Shown one piece after another: positions 6,347-12,454 of a DNA stretch of 20,364 nt. Both the position numbers and the translations under genes were made by a program. The stretch covers positions 1 to 20,364 of the forward strand of contig JBPOIZ010000074.1 of NCBI GenBank assembly GCA_052034115.1, given 5' to 3'. This DNA comes from Lutibacillus sp052034115. GTDB lineage: Bacteria > Actinomycetota > Actinomycetes > Actinomycetales > Dermatophilaceae. Below the pieces are notes generated by a model. That model was given only the letters and a program-made list of their open reading frames with translations, made no database searches and had not been told where the DNA came from. Numbering within the stretch: the first letter of the stretch is position 1; every line of letters starts with the position of its first letter.

Positions 6347-6886
6347 ATGGCTGACCCGAGCACCGTGAAGACCGACCCGCCACTGGCCGCCGATGAGGTG
6401 ACCATGCTCCGCAGTTTCCTGGCCTACTACCGCGCTACGGTCCGGCGCCAAGCCGAGGGGCTGACCCGCGAGCAGCTGGCACAGCCGCTCCCCCCGGCCA
6501 CTATGACGCTCGGAGGGATGCTCAAGCACCTGGCCGTGGTGGAGGACAACTGGTTCACCGGCATCTTCGAGGGCAAGGAGCTCCCCGAGCCGTGGGTCAG
6601 CGTCGACTGGGACGCCGATCTGGACTGGGACTGGCACTCGGCAGCTGACGACGAGCCGGCGGAGTTGTTCGCTCTCTACGACCGGGCCATCGCCGATGCC
6701 GACGCCTCGATCGACCGCGGCCTGGCCGCTGGTGGCTTGGACACCGAGTCCGTGCGGCTCAGCCAGCGGCGAGAATCCCCCTTCACGCTGCGCTGGATCC
6801 TCGTCCACCTCATCGAGGAGTACGCCCGGCATGCCGGGCATGCCGACCTGATCCGGGAAAGCATCGACGGGGCCACTGACCTCTAG
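6347..6886 (+). CDS. DinB/DUF664-family four-helix protein
   Basis: The product has 179 residues and looks like the DUF664 branch of the DinB superfamily, a metal-binding four-helix bundle that includes mycothiol- or bacillithiol-dependent transferases. Seen are the MTLGGMLKHLAVVEDNWF helix with a candidate metal-ligand histidine (about 53-70) and the C-terminal pattern LVHLIEEYARHAGHADLIRE with further histidines. Acidic and aromatic residues dominate the centre (WDADLDWDWH). Family members in actinobacteria are often of unknown substrate; a link to mycothiol chemistry is only suggested by family. It lies 41 bp after azlD but has its own start signals, and is convergent with the MerB-like gene. 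Confidence 0.82.
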   Translation: MADPSTVKTDPPLAADEVTMLRSFLAYYRATVRRQAEGLTREQLAQPLPPATMTLGGMLKHLAVVEDNWFTGIFEGKELPEPWVSVDWDADLDWDWHSAADDEPAELFALYDRAIADADASIDRGLAAGGLDTESVRLSQRRESPFTLRWILVHLIEEYARHAGHADLIRESIDGATDL

Positions 6887-6888
6887 GC

Positions 6889-6901
6889 GCCCGCAGCGGG
6901 C
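6889..6901. terminator. Weak hairpin between convergent dinB-like and merB-like genes
   Basis: GCCCG (6889-6893) pairs with CGGGC (6897-6901) across a CAG loop, directly after the DinB-like stop. It is short and has no T tract. A tandem 10-bp repeat (GGGCCGCGAC at 6898-6907 and 6909-6918) follows within the same 38-bp gap. It may end transcription from either side; low confidence. Confidence 0.25.
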
Positions 6902-6924
6902 CGCGACTGGGCCGCGACCAGACC

Positions 6925-7611
6925 CTAGAGTCCCCAGAAGGGTCCGCTGAGCCCGACGCTGCGCAAGTAGTCGGCAGCCGCGCTCGGCTCCCGACGGGTG
7001 TAGCCACGCTCGAGGCGGCCCGTGTACCAATCGGCGGCGAGCCGCCACAACGTGTCCAGGTCCATGACGTAGCCCTGTGCGTTGTCGGTCCGGTCGAGCC
7101 AACGCTGGACGCAGGCCGGACCACAGAACAGCCGCTGGTTTGCGCAGGTGTGCAGGACGTCGTCCCACATTCGGGCGGCCGGCACCAGGAAATGGGCGAC
7201 CTGTTCGCCAGCCGGCGGCGCGTCGCGACGGACGGTCCAGGCATGCGGCGCAGAGCATCCGGGGCAGGTGCTCGCGACCAGCACGGACGGCTGCTCGGTC
7301 AAGATGTGGACCAGGGCGAAGGAGTCCCAGGCGCACCCTCCCCACCACAGTGTGGCGGCGCCCATGACGGAGAACCCGAGCGGCACCGCGGCGAACGGGT
7401 GCGCCATGACGATGCGCCCGGCGTCGTCTACCACGACATGCCGGGCCCGTGCCAGGTGCGCGATCGAAGCCCGGACCACCTCAGGATCCAGGTCGAGTTG
7501 GCCCCCCAGATCGACCTCGCTGGGCGGCCGCCCGTCTCGAGCGAACGAGGAGTAGATCGCCAGACGGACGTCCTCGATGGTGCTGGCGCTGGGGTCCGGT
7601 GCTGGAGTCAT
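6925..7611 (-). CDS. merB: MerB-like alkylmercury lyase family protein
   Basis: MerB cleaves carbon-mercury bonds of organomercurials, giving Hg(II) that MerA reduces. From ATG 7611 the product has 228 residues. The classic triad appears present: C93 and D96 in GCAWDSF match C96/D99 of plasmid R831b MerB, and C163 in LFCGPAC matches C159. The N-terminal part (about 10-70) resembles the winged-helix segment of MerB. Extra cysteine pairs (C116/C119 in TCPGC, C156, C167) are present. No merR, merT, merP or merA lies nearby, so a mercury role is not supported by context, and another ligand is possible. The frame is open to GTG 7644, but TACCGT 6 nt before the ATG favours 7611. Confidence 0.8.
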   Translation of the reverse strand: MTPAPDPSASTIEDVRLAIYSSFARDGRPPSEVDLGGQLDLDPEVVRASIAHLARARHVVVDDAGRIVMAHPFAAVPLGFSVMGAATLWWGGCAWDSFALVHILTEQPSVLVASTCPGCSAPHAWTVRRDAPPAGEQVAHFLVPAARMWDDVLHTCANQRLFCGPACVQRWLDRTDNAQGYVMDLDTLWRLAADWYTGRLERGYTRREPSAAADYLRSVGLSGPFWGL

Positions 7612-7617
7612 GACGGC

Positions 7618-7623
7618 ACGGTA
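7618..7623 (-). promoter_or_regulatory. merB-like -10 element (TACCGT), leaderless type
   Basis: On the minus strand TACCGT matches TANNNT and ends 6 nt before ATG 7611. No Shine-Dalgarno sequence is present. It lies in the 39-bp gap after dapB, so the gene may have its own promoter besides read-through from dapB. Confidence 0.45.
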
Positions 7624-7650
7624 GCGGCCGCGGACCCGCAGCACCGCACG

Positions 7651-8412
7651 TCAGCTGAGCCCGAGGTAGTGCTCGAGGCCGACGGTCACACCCGGATGGT
7701 CGGCGACACCGCGGACCCCGGCGATGACTCCGGGCATGAACGACTCCCGATCATGCGAGTCGTGGCGGATCGTCAGTGTCTCCCCCACCCCGCCGAAGAG
7801 CACCTCCTGGTGCGCGATGAGCCCCCGCAGCCGCACGGCATGGACCGGGATTCCGTCGATGCTGGCGCCGCGCGCACCCCCAGGGTCGTCCGTCGTGGCA
7901 TCCGGTATGGGGCCCAGACCCGCCTGCGACCGGGCCGCGGCGACGAGCCGGGCGGTCCGAGCGGCGGTGCCCGATGGTGCGTCGACCTTGTTCGGGTGGT
8001 GCAACTCGATGATCTCGACCGACTCGTAGAACCGGGCCGCCTGCTCGGCGAAGCGCATCATCAGGATCGCGCCGATGGCGAAGTTCGGGGCGATGAGCAC
8101 CCCGACCGCTCCCCCGCTGCGAGCCGCCGGGGCCGCCGCGACCTGGGAGCGCAGGACGTCGAGTCGCTCGTCGTCCCAGCCGGTCGTCCCGACGACGACA
8201 TGCACGCCTCTGGTGACCGCTGCAGCAACGTTGGTTGGCGCGGCGGACGGCACCGAGAACTCGACGACGACGTGCGCGTCATGGAGGTCCCCGAGGTCGT
8301 CGCCGACGTCATACCGACCGACCAGGTCGAGTCCGGCGGCTGCCTCGACCGCCCGGCATACCTGCGAACCCATGCGCCCTGCGGCGCCGATGACGGCTAC
8401 GGGGATGCTCAC
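7651..8412 (-). CDS. dapB: 4-hydroxy-tetrahydrodipicolinate reductase
   Basis: DapB reduces 4-hydroxy-tetrahydrodipicolinate with NAD(P)H in the lysine and meso-diaminopimelate pathway, which feeds peptidoglycan. From GTG 8412 the product has 253 residues. Motifs are the nucleotide-binding GAAGRMG (9-15), GTTGW (75-79), APNFAIG (108-114) and the catalytic ELHHPNKVDAPSGTA (136-150) with H138, H139 and K142. The frame is open to GTG 8418, but TAGCCT ends exactly 6 nt before GTG 8412 as at other genes here, so I use 8412. It follows the GH16 gene and precedes the MerB-like gene on the same strand. dapA is not in the window. Confidence 0.95.
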   Translation of the reverse strand: MSIPVAVIGAAGRMGSQVCRAVEAAAGLDLVGRYDVGDDLGDLHDAHVVVEFSVPSAAPTNVAAAVTRGVHVVVGTTGWDDERLDVLRSQVAAAPAARSGGAVGVLIAPNFAIGAILMMRFAEQAARFYESVEIIELHHPNKVDAPSGTAARTARLVAAARSQAGLGPIPDATTDDPGGARGASIDGIPVHAVRLRGLIAHQEVLFGGVGETLTIRHDSHDRESFMPGVIAGVRGVADHPGVTVGLEHYLGLS

Positions 8413-8418
8413 CGGCAC

Positions 8419-8424
8419 AGGCTA
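8419..8424 (-). promoter_or_regulatory. dapB -10 element (TAGCCT), leaderless type
   Basis: TAGCCT on the minus strand fits TANNNT and lies 6 nt before GTG 8412. It sits in the 34-bp gap after the GH16 stop, so dapB is probably transcribed from its own promoter. No ribosome binding site is visible. Confidence 0.5.
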
Positions 8425-8446
8425 TCCGGCCCCCTCGAGACGGCGC

Positions 8447-9274
8447 TCAGATCGACGGTGCCCGCGGCGGAATGGCCGTGGCGCCGGCGTAGAACCGAAT
8501 CCAGTCATAGCTCGCGACGGCGTCGACCGCCGGCGGTCCACCACCCCAGATCGGGTTGCCCGTCCACGTGTTGGCCATGATGTACCCCTTGGCCGCCCGC
8601 GGACCCAGTTCGGGTGGCAGGTGGGCGAAGGTCCTGCGCGCGACCCCGTCGACGGTGAACGTCACCGAGGTCGGCTTCCACAGGAAACCGTAAGTGTGAA
8701 ACTTCTCGGTCGGGTTGAAGTTCAGGTCGATCCGGGCCGAGGTCGGGTAGGACTGCCAAGGGTGAATGGTGACGTAGAGCCGTCCCTTGCCTGGCGAATC
8801 GATCCAGTCCTCAGCCGATCCGTCGGTCACACCCCCGGTGAGGAACTCGATGTCGATCTCCGGGAGGTCGTAGTCGACGGCCTTCCAGAAGAAGGACTGG
8901 CACACCCCGGCGACCTTGGCGACCTTCATCCGCACCTCGTAGTAGCCGAAACCGTAGGTCGACCGAGTCTGGACCTCGCCGCCGCGCAGCGAGTCAGCCC
9001 GGCTCGTGAGGCGAAGCGCGCCGTGCGCCACCCGTCCGTTCGACCGCTCCATGAGGTTGTCGCCGGTCCCCACCCAATCGCCATTGAGTTCCCAGCGCCC
9101 GTCCGGGGACACCCCATTGGTCCACGGTCGATTGAAGTCCTGAGCCAGGGTGGGCGTCCGCGCGGCGGTCGCCGGTGGCCCAGCGACGGCGGGGGGCGCC
9201 AGCGCGGCCAGAATGGCGCCGACCATGGTCACGACAGCTACCACCGACATGCGACGAACCGCCGCTAGCGCCAT
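8447..9274 (-). CDS. Secreted glycoside hydrolase family 16 protein
   Basis: GH16 enzymes cut beta-1,3 or beta-1,4 glucans and galactans outside the cell. From ATG 9274 the product has 275 residues. An N-terminal signal peptide (positive AAVRR, a hydrophobic stretch, cleavage probably near AVA-GPP at 31) is followed by the catalytic domain. The GH16 active-site signature EIDIE is at 139-143, with nucleophile E139, helper D141 and acid/base E143. Other typical stretches are GYYEVRMKVAK (110-120), the FHTYGFLWKP strand (192-201) and TFTVDGVARR. There is no carbohydrate-binding domain. A TTG at 9295 and an ATG at 9250 are alternative starts. Substrate cannot be assigned. It stands between pnp and dapB. 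Confidence 0.9.
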   Translation of the reverse strand: MALAAVRRMSVVAVVTMVGAILAALAPPAVAGPPATAARTPTLAQDFNRPWTNGVSPDGRWELNGDWVGTGDNLMERSNGRVAHGALRLTSRADSLRGGEVQTRSTYGFGYYEVRMKVAKVAGVCQSFFWKAVDYDLPEIDIEFLTGGVTDGSAEDWIDSPGKGRLYVTIHPWQSYPTSARIDLNFNPTEKFHTYGFLWKPTSVTFTVDGVARRTFAHLPPELGPRAAKGYIMANTWTGNPIWGGGPPAVDAVASYDWIRFYAGATAIPPRAPSI

Positions 9275-9395
9275 GTCATCACCATGCCCGGCCAAAGGTC
9301 TGTTGCGGGTCAGTATGGGCTATACCCACGGCAAGGGCTCGCCGACAGCGCCCTTCCGGCGCGCGAGGCCCATGGAGCACGAAGACCCAACACGC

Positions 9396-9432
9396 ACGAC
9401 GGGTCCCGCGCCCAAGGCGCGGGACCCGTCGT
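9396..9432 (-). terminator. pnp transcription terminator
   Basis: A perfect 17-bp inverted repeat (9396-9412 with 9416-9432) surrounds a 3-nt loop and starts 18 bp after the pnp stop codon. The stem is very GC-rich. No long U tract follows on the minus strand, as is usual in actinobacteria. It separates pnp from the GH16 gene. The rest of the 175-bp gap (9275-9449) shows only a possible GH16 promoter with CATACT- or TATAGC-like hexamers near 9310-9322. Confidence 0.85.
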
Positions 9433-9449
9433 GGAACCAGGGGTGCCGA

Positions 9450-11714
9450 TCAGGCGTCCGCGCCGACCTCGGCGGCCGGAGCTGCGCCCTGGCCGTCTCC
9501 TTCGGCGGTGACCGCGGCGAGCGAGAGCTTGCCGCGCGGGTCGATCTCCTTGAGCTCGACCTGGATCTTCTGACCCACCTTGAGGACGTCCTCGACGGCG
9601 TCGATCCGCTTGCCGCCGACGAGCTTGCGCACCTCGGAGATGTGCAGCAGGCCGTCCTTGCCGGGCAGCAGCGAGATGAACGCACCGAAGGTCGTCGTCT
9701 TAACCACGGTCCCGAGGAACCGCTCGCCGACCTCGGGCATCTGCGGGTTGGCGATCGCGTTGACCGCCGCCCGCGCGGCCTCGGCCGACGGACCGTCGAC
9801 CGCGCCGATGAACACCGTGCCGTCGTCCTCGATGGAGATGTCGGCGCCGGTGTCGTCCTGGATCTGGTTGATCATCTTGCCCTTGGGGCCGATGACCTCG
9901 CCGATCTTGTCGACCGGGACCTTGATGGTGATGATCCGCGGCGCGTAGGCGCTCATGTCGTCCGGGCCGTCGATGGCCTCGCCCATGACATCGAGGATGT
10001 GCAGGCGAGCCTCGCGGGCCTGGGTCAGGGCGCCGGCCAGCACGTCGGCCGGGATGCCGTCGAGCTTGGTGTCGAGCTGGATCGCGGTGACGAACTCCTT
10101 GGTGCCGGCGACCTTGAAGTCCATATCGCCGAAGGCGTCCTCGGCCCCGAGGATGTCGGTCAGCGCGGCATACCGGGTCTGCCCGTCGACCGTGTCCGAG
10201 ACCAGACCCATTGCGATGCCCGCGACCGCGGCGCGCAGCGGCACACCGGCGTTGAGCAGCGACAGGGTCGAGGCGCAGACCGAGCCCATCGACGTCGAGC
10301 CGTTGGAGCCGAGGGCCTCGGACACCTGACGGATCGCGTAGGGGAACTCCTCGCGGGTCGGGAGCACCGGCATGATGGCGCGCTCGGCGAGGGCGCCGTG
10401 ACCGATCTCGCGGCGCTTCGGCGACCCGACCCGGCCGGTCTCACCGGTGCTGTAGGGCGGGAAGTTGTAGTTGTGCATGTAGCGCTTCTTGGCCACCGGC
10501 GAAAGGGTGTCGAGCTGCTGCTCCATCTTGAGCATGTTCAGCGTCGTCACCCCGAGGATCTGGGTCTCGCCGCGCTCGAAGATCGCCGAGCCGTGGACCC
10601 GCGGGATGACCTCGACCTCGGCGGACAGCGCCCGGATGTCGCGCAGGCCACGGCCGTCGATGCGCACGCCGTCACGCAGGATCCGCTGGCGGACGAGTTT
10701 CTTCTGCACCGACCGGAACGCCGCGGAGACCTCCTTGGACCGGCCGTGGAAGGGACCGACCCGACCGGCGGACTCACCATCGGAGTCGCCGACGAGCTCG
10801 AGGTGCAGCGCCGACTTGATCTCGTCGAGGCGCTCCTCGCGCTCCTGCTTGCCCGCAATGGTCAGCGCCTCGGCGGTCTGCGTCGCGCACGCGGCCTCGA
10901 CGGCTGCGTAGACGTCGTCGGCGTAGTCGAGGAAGACCGGGAACTGGGCAACGTCCTTGGCGGCCGAGGCGGCCATCTGCGACTGCGCGTCGCACAGAAC
11001 GCGGATGAAGCCCTTCGCGGCCTCCAGGCCACCGGCGACGACCTCTTCGGTCGGAGCCTGCTTGCCCTCGTGCTTGACCAGGTTCCACGTCGAGTCGGTG
11101 GCCTCGGCCTCGACCATCATGATCGCGACGTCGTCACCGACGATGCGGCCGGCGACGACCATGTCGAAGGTCGAGCGCTCGATGTCGGAGTAGTTCGGGA
11201 AGGCGACCCACTGGCCGTCGATGAGCGAGACGCGCACGCCGCCGATCGGGCCGCTGAACGGCAGGCCGGAGATCTGCGTCGACGCGGAGGCTGCGTTGAT
11301 GGCCAGGACGTCGTACTGGTGGTCGGGGTTGACCGCCAGGACGGTGATGACCACCTGGACCTCGTTGCGCAGGCCCTTGACGAAACTGGGGCGCAGCGGG
11401 CGGTCGATGAGCCGGCAGGTGAGGATCGCCTCGGTCGTCGGGCGACCCTCGCGGCGGAAGAACGAGCCGGGGATGCGCCCGGCGGCATACATCCGCTCCT
11501 CGACGTCCACGGTCAGGGGGAAGAAGTCGAAGCCGTCGCGCGGGGACTTCCCGGCGGTGGTCGTCGACAGGAGCATGGTCTCGTCGTCGAGGTATGCGGT
11601 GACCGAGCCACCGGCCTGACGGGCGAGGCGTCCGGTCTCGAACCGGACGGTGCGGGTGCCGAACGAACCGTTGTCAATGACGGCTTCGGCGCTGATGATC
11701 TCTGGACCCTCCAC
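9450..11714 (-). CDS. pnp: Polyribonucleotide nucleotidyltransferase (PNPase)
   Basis: PNPase degrades RNA 3' to 5' by phosphorolysis and can add 3' tails; in actinobacteria it is the main such enzyme and may also act on ppGpp metabolism. The product has 754 residues with the full domain set: two RNase PH-like domains separated by an all-helical segment, a KH domain with GPKG near residue 605, and an S1 domain from about 655 (GERFLGTVVKTTTFGAFISLLPG). The second RNase PH core shows GRVGSPKRREIGHG and ALGSNGSTSMGSVCASTL. The start is GTG 11714 with GGAGGG at 11719-11724, the best ribosome binding site in the window. It follows rpsO, as in many bacteria, and ends at a strong terminator. Confidence 0.97.
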   Translation of the reverse strand: MEGPEIISAEAVIDNGSFGTRTVRFETGRLARQAGGSVTAYLDDETMLLSTTTAGKSPRDGFDFFPLTVDVEERMYAAGRIPGSFFRREGRPTTEAILTCRLIDRPLRPSFVKGLRNEVQVVITVLAVNPDHQYDVLAINAASASTQISGLPFSGPIGGVRVSLIDGQWVAFPNYSDIERSTFDMVVAGRIVGDDVAIMMVEAEATDSTWNLVKHEGKQAPTEEVVAGGLEAAKGFIRVLCDAQSQMAASAAKDVAQFPVFLDYADDVYAAVEAACATQTAEALTIAGKQEREERLDEIKSALHLELVGDSDGESAGRVGPFHGRSKEVSAAFRSVQKKLVRQRILRDGVRIDGRGLRDIRALSAEVEVIPRVHGSAIFERGETQILGVTTLNMLKMEQQLDTLSPVAKKRYMHNYNFPPYSTGETGRVGSPKRREIGHGALAERAIMPVLPTREEFPYAIRQVSEALGSNGSTSMGSVCASTLSLLNAGVPLRAAVAGIAMGLVSDTVDGQTRYAALTDILGAEDAFGDMDFKVAGTKEFVTAIQLDTKLDGIPADVLAGALTQAREARLHILDVMGEAIDGPDDMSAYAPRIITIKVPVDKIGEVIGPKGKMINQIQDDTGADISIEDDGTVFIGAVDGPSAEAARAAVNAIANPQMPEVGERFLGTVVKTTTFGAFISLLPGKDGLLHISEVRKLVGGKRIDAVEDVLKVGQKIQVELKEIDPRGKLSLAAVTAEGDGQGAAPAAEVGADA

Positions 11715-11745
11715 TGGGCCCTCCGTTTCTCTTCACTGCTGTCCA

Positions 11746-11766
11746 CGTGCATCGTCGTTGTGCACG
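11746..11766 (-). promoter_or_regulatory. Third hairpin of the rpsO-pnp spacer
   Basis: CGTGCA (11746-11751) pairs with TGCACG (11761-11766) around a 9-nt loop, about 30 nt before the pnp start codon. Together with the two stronger hairpins upstream it makes the pnp leader highly structured. Confidence 0.35.
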
Positions 11767-11780
11767 AGGTTTCTTCGGGC

Positions 11781-11799
11781 GCCGGGGTGCTGCCCCGGC
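11781..11799 (-). promoter_or_regulatory. Second hairpin of the rpsO-pnp spacer
   Basis: GCCGGGG (11781-11787) and CCCCGGC (11793-11799) form a perfect 7-bp stem with a 5-nt loop. It lies 4 nt downstream of the larger hairpin. It could be part of a terminator pair or of a structure cut by RNase III. Confidence 0.5.
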
Positions 11800-11802
11800 A
11801 TA

Positions 11803-11838
11803 CGACAAGGGCGGCCCCACCAGGGACCGCCCATGTCG
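11803..11838 (-). terminator. First hairpin of the rpsO-pnp spacer, partial terminator or processing site
   Basis: A long stem begins 5 nt after the rpsO stop: CGACA pairs with TGTCG, then one T-T mismatch, then ten consecutive pairs including one G-T, closed by a 4-nt loop. No U tract follows. In E. coli the same spacer has a terminator and an RNase III-cleaved hairpin through which PNPase represses itself; the equivalent role here is inferred. Confidence 0.6.
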
Positions 11839-11843
11839 TCACA

Positions 11844-12113
11844 TCATCGGCGCAGGCCGAGACGCTTGATCAGCGAGCGATAACGCTCGATGTCGGTGGC
11901 CTCCAAGTAGCGCAGGAGGCGGCGGCGCCGGCCCACGAGGAGCAGCAAACCGCGGCGGCTGTGGTGGTCATGCGGGTGCGTGCGCGAGTGCTCGGTGAGG
12001 TCCTTGATGCGCTGGCTCAGCAGCGCGATCTGGACCTCGGGGGAGCCGGTGTCACCCTCGGCGGTGGCGTACTCGGCCATGATGTTCTTCTTCACGTCAG
12101 CGTCCAACGGCAT
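11844..12113 (-). CDS. rpsO: 30S ribosomal protein S15
   Basis: S15 binds 16S rRNA early in 30S assembly. The product has 89 residues, the standard length, starting MPLDADVKKNIMAEYATAEGDTG. The conserved segments GSPEVQIALLSQRIKDLTEH, HDHHSRRGLLLLVGRRRRLLRYL and YRSLIKRLGLRR are all seen. I start it at ATG 12113. The frame opens 19 residues earlier, but that extension does not fit S15. AAGGAG (12127-12132) is 13 nt from the ATG, longer than usual. It leads the rpsO-pnp pair. The leader contains a 6-bp hairpin that could serve in S15 autoregulation. Confidence 0.97.
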   Translation of the reverse strand: MPLDADVKKNIMAEYATAEGDTGSPEVQIALLSQRIKDLTEHSRTHPHDHHSRRGLLLLVGRRRRLLRYLEATDIERYRSLIKRLGLRR

Positions 12114-12154
12114 GAGGAACCAGACTCTCCTTGTCAGGACTCGTTGCGCGGCGC

Positions 12155-12175
12155 CCCAGGGCAGGTCCACCTGGG
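12155..12175 (-). promoter_or_regulatory. Hairpin in the rpsO leader, possible S15 autoregulatory element
   Basis: CCCAGG (12155-12160) pairs with CCTGGG (12170-12175) around a 9-nt loop, which itself holds an alternative 4-bp pairing (AGGT/ACCT). It lies in the transcript between the proposed start near 12203 and the rpsO ATG. S15 binds its own leader in several bacterial groups by unrelated structures. This is a candidate only. Confidence 0.3.
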
Positions 12176-12209
12176 CACTATCGATCCGCGGCCGGCATAC
12201 GGCCTGCCC

Positions 12210-12215
12210 AGGGTA
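12210..12215 (-). promoter_or_regulatory. rpsO -10 candidate (TACCCT)
   Basis: On the minus strand TACCCT fits TANNNT and would start transcription near 12203, giving a leader of about 90 nt. No clear -35 is seen. It is the only good TANNNT match I noticed between the ATG and the hairpin region further upstream. Confidence 0.35.
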
Positions 12216-12247
12216 GCAGCGCTGCGCTGGACCGCCCTAATCGGCGG

Positions 12248-12273
12248 GTCGACGCATGTCGACTCACGTCGAC
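12248..12273. repeat. Three GTCGAC sites at exact 10-bp spacing
   Basis: GTCGAC occurs at 12248-12253, 12258-12263 and 12268-12273. Each copy is a palindrome and the copies lie one helical turn apart, in the non-coding 341-bp region between rpsO and the divergent lipoprotein gene. Flanking bases are also similar (GTCGACTCAC and GTCGACTGGA). The array could bind a protein cooperatively, but no regulator is known. Confidence 0.6.
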
Positions 12274-12290
12274 TGGACACCAGGCCTCCA

Positions 12291-12348
12291 GCCGCACTTA
12301 CCCGCTCCAGCCGCGGATGTTTCTGCGGCTGAAGAGGGTAACCGCGGC
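12291..12348. other. Large nested inverted repeat between rpsO and the lipoprotein gene
   Basis: Three arm pairs nest around one loop: GCCGC/GCGGC (12291-12295, 12344-12348), TTACCC/GGGTAA (12298-12303, 12336-12341) and CAGCCGC/GCGGCTG (12308-12314, 12325-12331), with a 10-nt loop. The internal loops are symmetric (2+2 and 4+4 nt). It is far from both flanking starts. It could fold in RNA, bind protein as DNA, or mark the end of an unseen small RNA. The remaining bases of 12114-12454 show only the promoter and repeat elements listed. Confidence 0.5.
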
Positions 12349-12442
12349 CTGAAGGGTGGCCGACCCACGCGCGAGCGATGGATGCCACCCGACCCTGGCG
12401 GGCATCAAAGACGTGAGTCATCCGGAGCGGACCGACTGCCCC

Positions 12443-12448
12443 TAGGCT
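12443..12448 (+). promoter_or_regulatory. -10 element (TAGGCT) of the HNH lipoprotein gene, leaderless type
   Basis: TAGGCT matches TANNNT and ends 6 nt before GTG 12455. No Shine-Dalgarno sequence precedes the GTG. The identical hexamer with the same spacing occurs before lpdA. Confidence 0.5.
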
Positions 12449-12454
12449 CGCGCC

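Noticed and set aside
6829..6843. Repeated GGCATGCC inside the DinB-like gene
   Set aside because: It encodes His-Ala-Gly-His within a conserved helix and is explained by coding needs.
9150..12332. Open frame of about 1060 codons on the + strand across pnp and rpsO
   Set aside because: It is antisense to two certain genes, is rich in Asp, Arg, His and Gly as expected from reversed high-GC codons, and has no recognisable domain.
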